Translations under genes and position numbers: made by a program
Source: UBA2040 sp041674745
Lineage (GTDB): Bacteria > Bacteroidota > Bacteroidia > Flavobacteriales_D > Crocinitomicaceae
DNA: 64,000 nt
Assembly (NCBI GenBank): GCA_041674745.1
Contig: JBAYVD010000014.1
Location: 1 to 64,000 of the forward strand
Direction: 5' to 3'
Notes under the pieces: model-generated
What the model was told of the DNA's origin: nothing
The model's input: only the letters and a program-made list of their open reading frames with translations
Database searches by the model: none
Part shown: piece by piece, positions 6,788-15,572 of the stretch
Numbering within the stretch: the stretch's first letter is position 1
Layout: each line of letters opens with the position of its first letter

Positions 6788-9700
6788 GTGCGCATACTTT
6801 TCCTTTTTCTAATCTTTGGTTCTTTCGCTGTAAACGCACAGTTTTACAATGGAAGCCAGCAAGTGTTCGGAAAAAATCGGGTGCAGTATTTTGAGTTTGA
6901 TTGGCGTCAGCAAAACTTTGAACGATTCAAGATTTATTTTTATCGTGGCGAAGAAAACATGACGGAATTTGCTGCGAAAACCATCCAACGCGAATTGCTT
7001 TTAATGGAAGATTTGCTCAATTATTCCATTCCCGAACACCTTGAATTCCTTGTTTTTAAATCGCTCACCGATTTACGACAAAGCAACATCGGTTTGACGA
7101 ACGAAAATGAAGCCAAATACGGAGGGAAAAGTCAAATTGTCGGTTCGAAATTGTTTATTTACTACGAGGGAAATCACGCAGATTTTCAATTGCAAATCAA
7201 AGAGGTAATTGCCGAGGCTATGCTCAGAAATATTCTTTTTGGCGAACAATGGTCGGATGTTTTGATCGGAAACGACCCGAGTAGACACCCTTTGTGGTTT
7301 ACCAAAGGTTTTGTAGATTATTTGTCACAACCATGGGACGCTAGTTTTGAAGCCAAAGTAAAAGATGGCTTTTTGACCGGAAAATACGATGATTTTTCTC
7401 GCCTAAATGAAGAAGAAAGTCGGGCGGCAGGTCATGTATTTTGGTCTTTCATCGAGGAAACGTATGGAAAAAGTCAAGTGATGAATGTTTTGTACATGAC
7501 CAAAAATACGGGGCATATTGACCGTTCCTTACTCTATGTGCTGGGTTCTGATTTGAAAATTCTCTTCCCGAGTTTTAGTAATTATTATAAAAAGCGGTTT
7601 TTGGCTGATTTAAATTATCAAGAAGATATAGCTGGGAATGAGCAGACTGTCTCAATGAAAAAAGGGGAGGAAATCACCAACTTTTGTCTAAGCAAGGATG
7701 GTGATCGTTTGGCGTATGTGCTGAATAGAGAGGGTCGTTACCGGCTTTTTTTGAAACCAAATTTGGATGGAAAACGCAAGAAATTATTGGCCAAAGAACC
7801 AAGATTACCTAGGATTCAAGATGAAAGCTATCCCACCCTTTGCTTTCATCCCAACGGAGATTATCTTGCTTATTTCACTGAGCGAAAAGGGAAATTGATT
7901 TTTTCCTTGTACGATATAAAGGACAAAACTACGACCAATAAAGAAATGCCAAGTCTTGAAAAAGTCTTGTCTTGTGATTATGCAAAAGATGGTCAAACAA
8001 TTTTGATAAGTGGGGTAAAAAATGGTCAGACAGATTTGTATTTGTACAAAATCAGTGGAAATTCTTTGGACCAGTTGACAAATGATCTTTGGGATGATCT
8101 AAATCCAAAATGGACAATCGACGGAGAGAACATCGTTTTTTCGTCGAATCGGTCCAGTGATACCTTGAAGAAGAAAGAACCCATACTTCCGAGCGACAAT
8201 ACTTTTGACTTGTTTGCATTCGATCTTAAAAAGAAGAACAAACATCAAATAGTCTTGACCAGGTTGACCGAAACACCCAATGTAAATGAAAAGCAGCCGG
8301 TGGAATACAAAACGGATTTGTTCTATTATTTGAGCGACGAGAATGGGTTGTGGAATCGTTGGAAATTGGAAAAAGATAGCGTTATAAGCTTTATTGACAC
8401 GATGATCCATTATCGATACAGCAATAAATCCAGTGCCGTATCGAATTTGACAACCAGCATTGCTCAGCTAGAATTGGGCGCTGGCGGAATCGCGTATGCT
8501 CGGATTCATCAAAACAATTATGATCATCTGTTTAGCGGTCCGTTGGACGAAGGCAAAAAAGAGTCGAACCAAGTCTATTTTTTGAAAAAACAACTGGCCA
8601 AACAAGGTCCAAGTATTGAGGAAGAGGTCGAAAATGAGCCAGAAGAAATCAAAATTCAGGATTCCATACCGATTCTGATCGAAACTTCCGAAGACGGTCA
8701 TTACGAAAAGCAAACGCTTGTTTTGTACCAAAGCAACGACGAATATTTGAACCAAGCCAAGCAGCTCAACAATCGTTTTGAATACGGTGAAGCATTGCGG
8801 ACGCCTTATAAACTGAATTTTGCAAAGGATTTCATCAGCGCCAGAGTGGATAATTCATTTTTGAGCCAATCGTATCAACGCTATTATGGTCCTGGAAGTG
8901 TGTATCAAAATCCTACAATGAGCGGATTACTGCGAATAAGTTTTAGCGATGTCATGGAAGATTATGTTCTTTCTGGTGGAATGCGTATCCCTACCATGAG
9001 AAATTCGAGTGAATTTTATACGGGAATCGATATGCGCAGAAAACGGTTGGACAAGCAGTTGTACTATTACCGCAGAAGTTATGAAAACAGGAGCGGCTCA
9101 GAACTAAATAAACTCATTACGCACGAAGTGCAACTTAATTTTAATTTTCCATTTTCAGAAGTTTTTTCTTGGCGCAGCACTGTTTTGTCTCGAACGGACA
9201 TCTCACATCCATTGGCCGTTGATGATGCTTCTTTGGTGCGCAAGTCGGACTATTTCTACCAAGCTGGCGCCAAAACTTCACTTGTTTTTGATAATGCTCG
9301 TCAATATTCAGAAAATGCCTGGTCGGGCATTCGGGCCAAACTTTTTGCAGAATATTTGCAAGATGTAAATTCAACTGGTTTAGGAATGATCAATTTAGGC
9401 TTTGATTTGAGACACTCGACGAAGTTGTTGAAAGAAATGGTTTGGGTGAATCGATTGGCAGCTGGAACGTCGCTTGGGAATAGTCGACTTTTGTATTACA
9501 TGGGTGGCGTCGACAATTGGATGTTGCGACCAAAAGTGAATTTTAACGAAGACATCCCCGTTGATCCAAGTGGCCGCTTTGCTTACCAAACCTTGGCTAC
9601 TCCCATGCGAGGTTTTGTTCAAAATCAAAGAAATGGAAGTAGTTTCGCCATCTTCAATTCTGAAATTCGAATTCCGTTGTTTGTCCTACTAAACAAAACA

Positions 9701-10000
9701 ACCGTCAAAAATGAACCGGTCCGTTCGTTTCAAATCATAGGTTTTTTAGACATCGGAACCGCTTGGACGGGGAAAAGCCCTTTTTCTAGTTCTAATTATT
9801 TTAACATTCAAACCATTGACAACAAACCAGTCGTAATTAAAATTGTAGATGCTCGAGAACCCTTAATTGCTGCGACTGGTTTTGGACTAAGAAGCAAAAT
9901 TTTTGGTTATTTTGTGCGTGGAGATTTGGGTTGGGGCATCGAAAATGGTAGCTTTAACCGAAAACCGAAACTATTTTTATCCTTAACACATGACATTTAA
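6788..10000 (+). CDS. Propeller and beta-barrel outer membrane protein with peptidase-MA-like N domain
   Basis: This 1070-residue protein begins at GTG (6788), which puts the signal peptide (ILFLFLIFGSFAVNA, then QFYNG) at the N terminus. Residues about 25-275 resemble a peptidase-MA-like domain (RELLLMEDLLNY, HPLWFTKGFVDYLS), but no HExxH is present, so catalysis is unlikely. Residues about 285-560 contain TolB/PD40-type propeller repeats (LSKDGDRLAYV, FHPNGDYLAYF, YAKDGQTILISG, KWTIDGENIVFSSNR). From about 700 to the end it looks like an outer membrane beta barrel ending in the aromatic-rich LFLSLTHDI. It heads a tightly packed gene set. A role in outer membrane assembly or surface transport is possible but unproven. 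Confidence 0.8.
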   Translation: MRILFLFLIFGSFAVNAQFYNGSQQVFGKNRVQYFEFDWRQQNFERFKIYFYRGEENMTEFAAKTIQRELLLMEDLLNYSIPEHLEFLVFKSLTDLRQSNIGLTNENEAKYGGKSQIVGSKLFIYYEGNHADFQLQIKEVIAEAMLRNILFGEQWSDVLIGNDPSRHPLWFTKGFVDYLSQPWDASFEAKVKDGFLTGKYDDFSRLNEEESRAAGHVFWSFIEETYGKSQVMNVLYMTKNTGHIDRSLLYVLGSDLKILFPSFSNYYKKRFLADLNYQEDIAGNEQTVSMKKGEEITNFCLSKDGDRLAYVLNREGRYRLFLKPNLDGKRKKLLAKEPRLPRIQDESYPTLCFHPNGDYLAYFTERKGKLIFSLYDIKDKTTTNKEMPSLEKVLSCDYAKDGQTILISGVKNGQTDLYLYKISGNSLDQLTNDLWDDLNPKWTIDGENIVFSSNRSSDTLKKKEPILPSDNTFDLFAFDLKKKNKHQIVLTRLTETPNVNEKQPVEYKTDLFYYLSDENGLWNRWKLEKDSVISFIDTMIHYRYSNKSSAVSNLTTSIAQLELGAGGIAYARIHQNNYDHLFSGPLDEGKKESNQVYFLKKQLAKQGPSIEEEVENEPEEIKIQDSIPILIETSEDGHYEKQTLVLYQSNDEYLNQAKQLNNRFEYGEALRTPYKLNFAKDFISARVDNSFLSQSYQRYYGPGSVYQNPTMSGLLRISFSDVMEDYVLSGGMRIPTMRNSSEFYTGIDMRRKRLDKQLYYYRRSYENRSGSELNKLITHEVQLNFNFPFSEVFSWRSTVLSRTDISHPLAVDDASLVRKSDYFYQAGAKTSLVFDNARQYSENAWSGIRAKLFAEYLQDVNSTGLGMINLGFDLRHSTKLLKEMVWVNRLAAGTSLGNSRLLYYMGGVDNWMLRPKVNFNEDIPVDPSGRFAYQTLATPMRGFVQNQRNGSSFAIFNSEIRIPLFVLLNKTTVKNEPVRSFQIIGFLDIGTAWTGKSPFSSSNYFNIQTIDNKPVVIKIVDAREPLIAATGFGLRSKIFGYFVRGDLGWGIENGSFNRKPKLFLSLTHDI

Positions 10001-10397
10001 AGACATGACAATACAAACAATCCTAATCTTGGTGTTAATTGGAGTTGCTTCAGGAATGTTAAGTGGTTTTGTAGGAGTAGGTGGAGGCGTGATTATCGTA
10101 CCCGCTCTTGTTTTTTTTCTTGGTTTATCTCAACACAATGCACAAGGAACCAGTTTGTTTATTCTTTTATTACCCGTTGGTATTTTAGCGGTAATGAACT
10201 ACTGGAAAGCGGGAGAAATCAATTGGAAATATGGAATTATCGTTTCAATTGCTTTCGTTTTAGGCGGGTACTTTGGCAGTAAATTATCCTTGAAAATGTC
10301 ACCTCACCTTGTCAAATTTGTTTTTGGATTGTTCATGGTGGTGGTTTCTGCAAAGTTGATTTATTCAGGTTATATAGGATTGAATAGTGAAAAGTGA
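9990..10397 (+). CDS. TauE/SafE-family membrane permease, half-size
   Basis: This 135-residue membrane protein has about four transmembrane segments and the family motif GFVGVGGGVIIVPAL near residues 26-40. TauE/SafE (DUF81) proteins are proposed exporters or importers of sulfite, sulfonates or related anions. Most are about 250 residues with two halves; this single-half version probably works as a dimer. The ATG at 9990 overlaps the end of the previous gene by 11 bases; a second in-frame ATG at 10005 lies four bases after that stop and is equally possible. Its GTG-started neighbour overlaps its 3' end, which points to translational coupling. Confidence 0.8.
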   Translation: MTFKDMTIQTILILVLIGVASGMLSGFVGVGGGVIIVPALVFFLGLSQHNAQGTSLFILLLPVGILAVMNYWKAGEINWKYGIIVSIAFVLGGYFGSKLSLKMSPHLVKFVFGLFMVVVSAKLIYSGYIGLNSEK

Positions 10398-11571
10398 AAT
10401 TACAGCAAAAATCAAAAGTCTTTCTTTGGAATTTTTCGAGGAAGTGAATGGGCTACGCGAACATTTGCATCAACATCCTGAACTTTCTTTTGAGGAATTT
10501 CAAACCATGGATTTTGTTTCTGATCAGTTGACGAAATGGAATATACCGCACGAAACCGAAATTGCAGGAACGGGCATAGTTGCATTTATTCGGGGAAGAT
10601 TTTCAGAAAATGACGAACATGTTGTGCTTCGTGCCGACTTGGATGCCTTGCCAATTTTAGAACAAAATGAAGTAAGCTATAAATCGGAAAACGAAGGCGT
10701 CATGCATGCTTGCGGTCACGACGTGCATACTTCTGTGTTGTTGGGCGCGGCTAAGATTTTGAAACAACTGGAAACTGAATTGTCCTCTCCGGTTCAACTT
10801 TTGTTTCAGCCAGGAGAAGAAAAGGCACCCGGTGGAGCATCGCTAATGATTGCAGCGGGCGCTTTAAAGAAAAACCCTGTAAAAGCGATTTATGGCTTGC
10901 ATGTTTTTCCTGAAATGGAAACGGGCAAAGTTGGATTTCGGGAAGGATTGTACATGGCATCTTGCGATGAATTGCACATAAAAATAACGGGAAAAGGTGG
11001 CCATGCTGCTTTGCCAGGAAATTGTATTGACCCGATTGCTGCTGGAGCAAAAGTTGTCAGTACACTTTCAAAAGAAATCAAAGACAAATGTGATCCATCG
11101 ATTCCGTGTATCATCAGTATCGGACATTTTGAGGCCATCGGCGCTACGAATGTGATTCCCGAAACAGCGATTCTCAAAGGAACATTCCGAACGATGAACG
11201 AAACGTGGCGACAAGAAGCATTGAGTTTGATGCAGACTCATTTGAACGTTATCGCGAAAGAAACGGGCACCCAAATTGACTTTGAAATTGTTTGTGGTTA
11301 TCCGTTCTTGGAAAACGACCCAAACACTACGCGAGATTTGGAAGCAAAAGCCAAAGAAATTTTAGGCGAAACCAAGGTGGAGAAACTGGCTTTGCGCATG
11401 ACGGCGGAGGATTTTTCTTTTTACACGCATTTGTTTCCCGCTTGTTTTTTCCGTTTGGGCGTGCGAAATGAAGCGAAAGGCATTGTTTTCGGCGTACACC
11501 ATCCCAAATTTGATATTGACAAAAATGCCCTGAAAATAGGCATGCAAATTATGGCCGCTACGGCTTTTTAA
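10387..11571 (+). CDS. M20-family amidohydrolase (N-acyl amino acid or hippurate hydrolase type)
   Basis: The 394-residue protein starts at GTG (10387), overlapping the permease gene by 11 bases. It is an M20D metallo-amidohydrolase: LHQHPELSFEE near 27-37, RADLDALPI near 82-90, the metal site MHACGHDVHT with Cys109 and His111, QPGEEKAPGG with the catalytic glutamates near 144-145, the dimerisation-domain GKGGHAALP, and the C-terminal MTAEDFSFY. Such enzymes remove an acyl or aryl group from an amino acid or a small peptide. No signal peptide is seen, so it is cytoplasmic. The substrate cannot be read from the sequence. Confidence 0.92.
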   Translation: MKSEITAKIKSLSLEFFEEVNGLREHLHQHPELSFEEFQTMDFVSDQLTKWNIPHETEIAGTGIVAFIRGRFSENDEHVVLRADLDALPILEQNEVSYKSENEGVMHACGHDVHTSVLLGAAKILKQLETELSSPVQLLFQPGEEKAPGGASLMIAAGALKKNPVKAIYGLHVFPEMETGKVGFREGLYMASCDELHIKITGKGGHAALPGNCIDPIAAGAKVVSTLSKEIKDKCDPSIPCIISIGHFEAIGATNVIPETAILKGTFRTMNETWRQEALSLMQTHLNVIAKETGTQIDFEIVCGYPFLENDPNTTRDLEAKAKEILGETKVEKLALRMTAEDFSFYTHLFPACFFRLGVRNEAKGIVFGVHHPKFDIDKNALKIGMQIMAATAF

Positions 11572-11572
11572 T

Positions 11573-11923
11573 ATGAAAATCTTACTTCTTTATTCGTTTT
11601 TATTTATTGGATTGGTTGCTTGTGGCGATAAGGAATCCTTGCCTCAACGAGAAATTTATGAAATAAGAGAAATCGGAGAATTGTCGACAACAGAATTTGT
11701 TTATTCCAAAGTCCTGAAAATTGACGACGAAGGGGAATGGTACAAATTTGGCGATCGAAAAATTTTAATCAGCTGCAAAGCAAAAGTGAAAGCAGGCGTT
11801 GACCTGAATCGAATCAAAAAAACGGATATTATAGAAGACGGTCAAACCATTACAATTGTTCTGCCAAAACCTTCGATTACCTCCTTCAATATGGATCCAA
11901 ATTCCATCAAACAGAAATGGTAG
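11573..11923 (+). pseudogene. DUF4230 protein, N-terminal part of a frameshifted gene
   Basis: The 116-residue product has a lipoprotein-like signal (MKILLLYSFLFIGLVAC, Cys17) and the first half of a DUF4230 domain (FVYSKVLKI, RKILISCKAKVKAGVDL, ITIVLPKPSITSFNMDP). It stops at 11923, just where the domain should continue. The rest of the domain is in the -1 frame from 11917. One missing base in the AAA next to the overlap would explain the break. It starts two bases after the amidohydrolase stop. It may be a true mutation, a reading error in a short A run, or two cooperating half-proteins. Confidence 0.65.
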
Positions 11924-12129
11924 ATGTGAACGGAATGCGCAGTTCTTTCACGCAAGAAGAGAAAAACAAGATTTTGCAGCTGGGCGAAAGTTCCATTCGC
12001 TCTAGTTTGGGGGAAACACGTATTTTTAAAGAAGCCGAAAAGAATACCATTTCTTTTGTTCAAGAGTTTTACCAGCAGATGGGTTTTGAAAAAGTAATTG
12101 TAAAATTTCAGACGAACGATGAGAAGTAA
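11917..12129 (+). pseudogene. DUF4230 protein, C-terminal part of a frameshifted gene
   Basis: These 70 residues (MVDVNGMRSSFTQEEKNK ... GETRIFKEAEKNTISF) continue the DUF4230 domain begun in the upstream frame and have no signal of their own. The ATG at 11917 overlaps the upstream stop in the heptamer ATGGTAG, so coupled reinitiation could make this piece as a separate polypeptide. The alignment to the intact paralog at 12119-12757 (LDVNVNPLHTEVFQESGIW followed by WNDVARQKLMNKAKTRIV) shows the same region as a continuous chain there. Confidence 0.65.
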
Positions 12130-12757
12130 AATTCGCTTGCTGAAGAACTTGGTTGTACTTGCCGTAATTTACCTAGCCGGATTTTATATCTTCAGAGCGT
12201 GCAAAGGAACATCGAACGATCCAGATTTTGTTTTAGAAGATACGCCGTTGCACATTGAATCTGTTCGTCGAATTGCTGAAGTGGCGACTATGAGTTTTCA
12301 AGATGAAGTAGTAGCCGACACGGTGGAATATTTCAAAGGCAGCGAAGATAAATGGATTGGCAACTTAAAAAAACTGTCCGATTTAGAAATCAAACATTTC
12401 ATTCGCTATTCCAACGTGAAACGAAGATTAACACTGATTGTAAAAGGCGAAGCAAAAGTAGGTTTTGAATTGACCGATAAAAATTATCGGATTGCCCAAA
12501 ATGTAGATACAATTTGGTTTCATTTCCCGAAAGCCAAATTGCTGGATGTAAATGTGAATCCGCTGCATACAGAGGTATTTCAGGAAAGTGGCATATGGAA
12601 TGATGTGGCCCGGCAAAAATTGATGAACAAAGCAAAAACGCGCATCGTAAAAGATGTGAACAAAGCAGAACTTACTCAAAAAGCGGAAAAATCCATGAGT
12701 GATTTGATTCTACAGCTAGTCAGTGATGAACGTAAAATTTTGATTTACTATGAATAA
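12119..12757 (+). CDS. DUF4230 domain protein, membrane anchored
   Basis: The 212-residue protein has an N-terminal membrane segment (NLVVLAVIYLAGFYIF) and a DUF4230 domain at about 45-210 (IAEVATMSFQDEVVAD, RRLTLIVKGEAKVGFEL, VDTIWFHFPKAKLLDVNV). It is a paralog of the broken gene directly upstream and overlaps it by 11 bases. DUF4230 proteins are widespread in Bacteroidota and Firmicutes with no settled function. The anchor places the domain outside the cytoplasmic membrane. Confidence 0.8.
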   Translation: MRSKIRLLKNLVVLAVIYLAGFYIFRACKGTSNDPDFVLEDTPLHIESVRRIAEVATMSFQDEVVADTVEYFKGSEDKWIGNLKKLSDLEIKHFIRYSNVKRRLTLIVKGEAKVGFELTDKNYRIAQNVDTIWFHFPKAKLLDVNVNPLHTEVFQESGIWNDVARQKLMNKAKTRIVKDVNKAELTQKAEKSMSDLILQLVSDERKILIYYE

Positions 12758-13163
12758 AATTTCAACCGTAGTTTTGCTTCTGCTTCTGTCGATTTCATGC
12801 AACAAAGTAAAGCAGAAAAACAAACAAATGGCGGGTGATTGGCAAATTGTTACCTACGGAGAAATCATATTTGACGGCACCTTGAATAAATACACCTTGA
12901 ATTCCGGCAATATTCATTTTGACAATTTAAATGACCATTCAGATGCTAATTTTCAGCTTGATTTTTCAGCTTACAGCGATTTTGATACGGTGGAATATCA
13001 TTTGAACGGAACCTATTCCCGACAAGCGATTGACAGTGTCACTTTGAAAGTAGGGAATGAAGCCTATTTGTTTAATGTTGAGCGACAATTCAAAACCGAC
13101 ATGAATTTCCAAGGGGGCTTTGTTCCCAAAAGAAAAAGTGTGTTTATTTTGAAGAAGAAGTAA
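12750..13163 (+). CDS. Small lipocalin-like lipoprotein
   Basis: The product is a 137-residue lipoprotein: MNKISTVVLLLLLSISC with the lipobox ending at Cys17. The mature part begins near MAGDWQIVTYGE, a start typical of lipocalin-like domains (a G-x-W before the first strand), and continues in alternating beta strands. The gene overlaps the DUF4230 gene by eight bases and closes the tightly packed set that begins at 6788. Lipocalin-like is an inference from the G-D-W pattern and size only. Confidence 0.7.
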   Translation: MNKISTVVLLLLLSISCNKVKQKNKQMAGDWQIVTYGEIIFDGTLNKYTLNSGNIHFDNLNDHSDANFQLDFSAYSDFDTVEYHLNGTYSRQAIDSVTLKVGNEAYLFNVERQFKTDMNFQGGFVPKRKSVFILKKK

Positions 13164-13213
13164 AACTTCGATGCTTGGTTAATCGATTTTGGCCACAAAC
13201 ATTGTTCGGAAAA

Positions 13214-15391
13214 TCAATTCGCGTATTCGTTCATAAACTTGATGCGCATCAATCGAAGTTCTTCTTCCGAATAATCGCCATCAAATTCTTTGTAAGCATC
13301 TACGATTTCATCGGTTTCTGCTTCTATGAAGTAATCGAAAATTTCTTCTTGGTTGTCGGGGTCTAAAATATCGTCGATGTAATAATTGATGTTCACTCTT
13401 GTTCCAGACGATACAATTGCCTCGATTTCGTCAATCACTTCTACCAAGGTTTTGCCTTGCGAACGACCAATGTCTTCCAAGGGCAATTTACGATCGATGT
13501 TTTGAATCAATTGTACTTTTAAACCGGATTTGTTGACCAATGATTTTACAACCAAATCATTCGGACGATCGATATCATTGTCTTCAACATAATGTTTGAT
13601 CAATTCCACAAATGGTTTACCATAACGCATGGCTTTTCCTTGACCAACTCCTTGAATGTTCGTCAATTCATCCAAAGTTATTGGATACTGAAAGCACATA
13701 TCTTTCAACGAAGGTTCTTGGAACACTACAAAAGGAGGTACTTTGCTGCTTTTGGCCGTTGTTTTTCGCAAGTCGACGAGCATTTTGTACAAATCTTCAT
13801 CAAAGGCGGCTCCTTTTCCTGCTAAAACTACATCGTCGTCGTCATTTACTTCGTAATTATTTTCTTTGATCAGCATGAAAGAAGTGGGGTGCTTCAAAAA
13901 CGCTTCACCACTGGCAGTCATTTTTAAAATCCCGTAACTTTCAATGTCTTTTGATAATAATCCAGAAACAACGGCTTGCCGAATACACGCATTCCACAAA
14001 TTTTCACTTGTGTCTTTTCCACGACCAAAATTCGGCAACAAATTGTGTTTGTAATTTTTGATATCTGAAGTTACATTTCCCGCTAGGAAAGCACAAATGT
14101 GTTTGGGTTTTTGTTGTTCTTGCAATTCTACTACAGATTCCAAAAGCGCTAAAACAAAGTCTCTTCCTTCGATGCGTTCTTTTGGATGCTTGCAGTTATC
14201 ACAACCTTTTTCGCATTGTTTTTCGTCAAATTCTTCTCCGAAATAATGGAGAATGAATTTCCGACGACAAACGGATGTTTCGGCATACGAAACAATTTCA
14301 TGCAACAATTGACGACCAATTTCTAATTCGGCCACCGGTTTGCCTTGCAAGAATTTCTCCAGTTTTTCGATGTCTTTGTACGCATAGAAAGCGATGCATT
14401 CTCCCTCTCCGCCATCACGACCAGCGCGACCAGTTTCTTGGTAATAACTTTCGATGGATTTCGGAATATCGTGGTGAATAACGAAACGTACATCCGGTTT
14501 GTCAATTCCCATACCGAAGGCAATTGTCGCCACGATAACATTCACATCTTCCATCAAGAACATATCTTGATGTTTGGCGCGTGTAGTTGCATCCAAACCG
14601 GCATGATAAGGAAGTGCTGAAATTCCGTTTACTTGAAGTAATTCGGCAATTTCCTCCACTTTTTTACGGCTCAAACAATAGATTATGCCGCTTTTACCCT
14701 CCATGTTCCGGATATACCGGATAATTTCCTTTTCAACATCCCGTTTCGGGCGAATTTCATAATACAGATTATCCCGGTTGAAAGAAGATTTGAAAACGGT
14801 TGCATCCAACATGTTCAAGTTTTTTTGAATATCATGTTGCACTTTTGGCGTTGCAGTTGCCGTCAAGGCAATAATGGGAACATTGGAAATTTTCTCAAAA
14901 ATCTCTCTCAAACGTCGATATTCTGGACGGAAATCATGTCCCCATTCAGAGATACAATGCGCTTCATCGATAGCAAAAAAGGAAACATCTACTGAGGTTA
15001 AAAAATCGATGTTTTCTTGTTTTGTCAAGGATTCAGGCGCTACAAAAAGCATTTTTGTTTTTCCAGAGACAATATCGCCTTTTACACGTGTTATTTCTGT
15101 TTTAGTTAAAGATGAATTCAATACATGGGCAATTCCTTCCTCTTCACTCACACCGCGAATCGCATCGACTTGATTTTTCATGAGTGCTATCAAGGGAGAA
15201 ACGATGATGGCTGTGCCTTCGGAAAGCAATGCTGGCAATTGATAGCACAAGGATTTTCCTCCCCCCGTCGGCATAATCACAAAAGTATTTTTGCGATTTA
15301 ATATGTTGGTGATAATGCTTTCTTGACTTCCTTTAAAACTGTCAAAACCAAAAAACTTGCGCAAGGCAACTTTTAGATTATCGTTTGTCAT
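13214..15391 (-). CDS. recQ: ATP-dependent DNA helicase RecQ
   Basis: RecQ unwinds DNA 3' to 5' in recombination and repair of stalled forks. The 725-residue protein has motif I MPTGGGKSLCYQ at about 40-51, the DEAH box AIDEAHCISEWGHDFRPEY near 140, and motif VI YYQETGRAGRDG. A RecQ-C-terminal zinc site (CRRKFILHYF ... CEKGCDNC) lies at about 375-405, and an HRDC domain follows near 540-625 (LYKMLVDLRK ... GVGQGKAMRYGKPF). About 95 further residues follow, ending in acidic sequence. The gene is monocistronic and convergent with the lipoprotein gene ending at 13163. Confidence 0.96.
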   Translation of the reverse strand: MTNDNLKVALRKFFGFDSFKGSQESIITNILNRKNTFVIMPTGGGKSLCYQLPALLSEGTAIIVSPLIALMKNQVDAIRGVSEEEGIAHVLNSSLTKTEITRVKGDIVSGKTKMLFVAPESLTKQENIDFLTSVDVSFFAIDEAHCISEWGHDFRPEYRRLREIFEKISNVPIIALTATATPKVQHDIQKNLNMLDATVFKSSFNRDNLYYEIRPKRDVEKEIIRYIRNMEGKSGIIYCLSRKKVEEIAELLQVNGISALPYHAGLDATTRAKHQDMFLMEDVNVIVATIAFGMGIDKPDVRFVIHHDIPKSIESYYQETGRAGRDGGEGECIAFYAYKDIEKLEKFLQGKPVAELEIGRQLLHEIVSYAETSVCRRKFILHYFGEEFDEKQCEKGCDNCKHPKERIEGRDFVLALLESVVELQEQQKPKHICAFLAGNVTSDIKNYKHNLLPNFGRGKDTSENLWNACIRQAVVSGLLSKDIESYGILKMTASGEAFLKHPTSFMLIKENNYEVNDDDDVVLAGKGAAFDEDLYKMLVDLRKTTAKSSKVPPFVVFQEPSLKDMCFQYPITLDELTNIQGVGQGKAMRYGKPFVELIKHYVEDNDIDRPNDLVVKSLVNKSGLKVQLIQNIDRKLPLEDIGRSQGKTLVEVIDEIEAIVSSGTRVNINYYIDDILDPDNQEEIFDYFIEAETDEIVDAYKEFDGDYSEEELRLMRIKFMNEYAN

Positions 15392-15556
15392 TGAGATTAC
15401 AATTAATAAGATCTAACCTAATTCAGACCGCTAAGACGAATATAGTCAAATAATAGATATTTATAACCATAAAATTAACAAAATGACATTTTTTTTAAAA
15501 TGCCAAAAAAAGACGATTTGATTGTTTCTTTTAACCTTTTCCTCCAACTGATTGAT

Positions 15557-15564
15557 TATTTTTG
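15557..15564 (+). promoter_or_regulatory. -7 element of tatC
   Basis: TATTTTTG is an exact TAnnTTTG match eight bases before the ATG at 15573, so the leader would be very short. It also makes the upstream TTG at 15552 unlikely as a start. No TTG at 19-base spacing was seen. Confidence 0.45.
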
Positions 15565-15572
15565 AACTCTCT

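Noticed and set aside
13175..13366. Plus-strand frame opposite the recQ 3' end
   Set aside because: Overlaps recQ on the other strand; no independent support.
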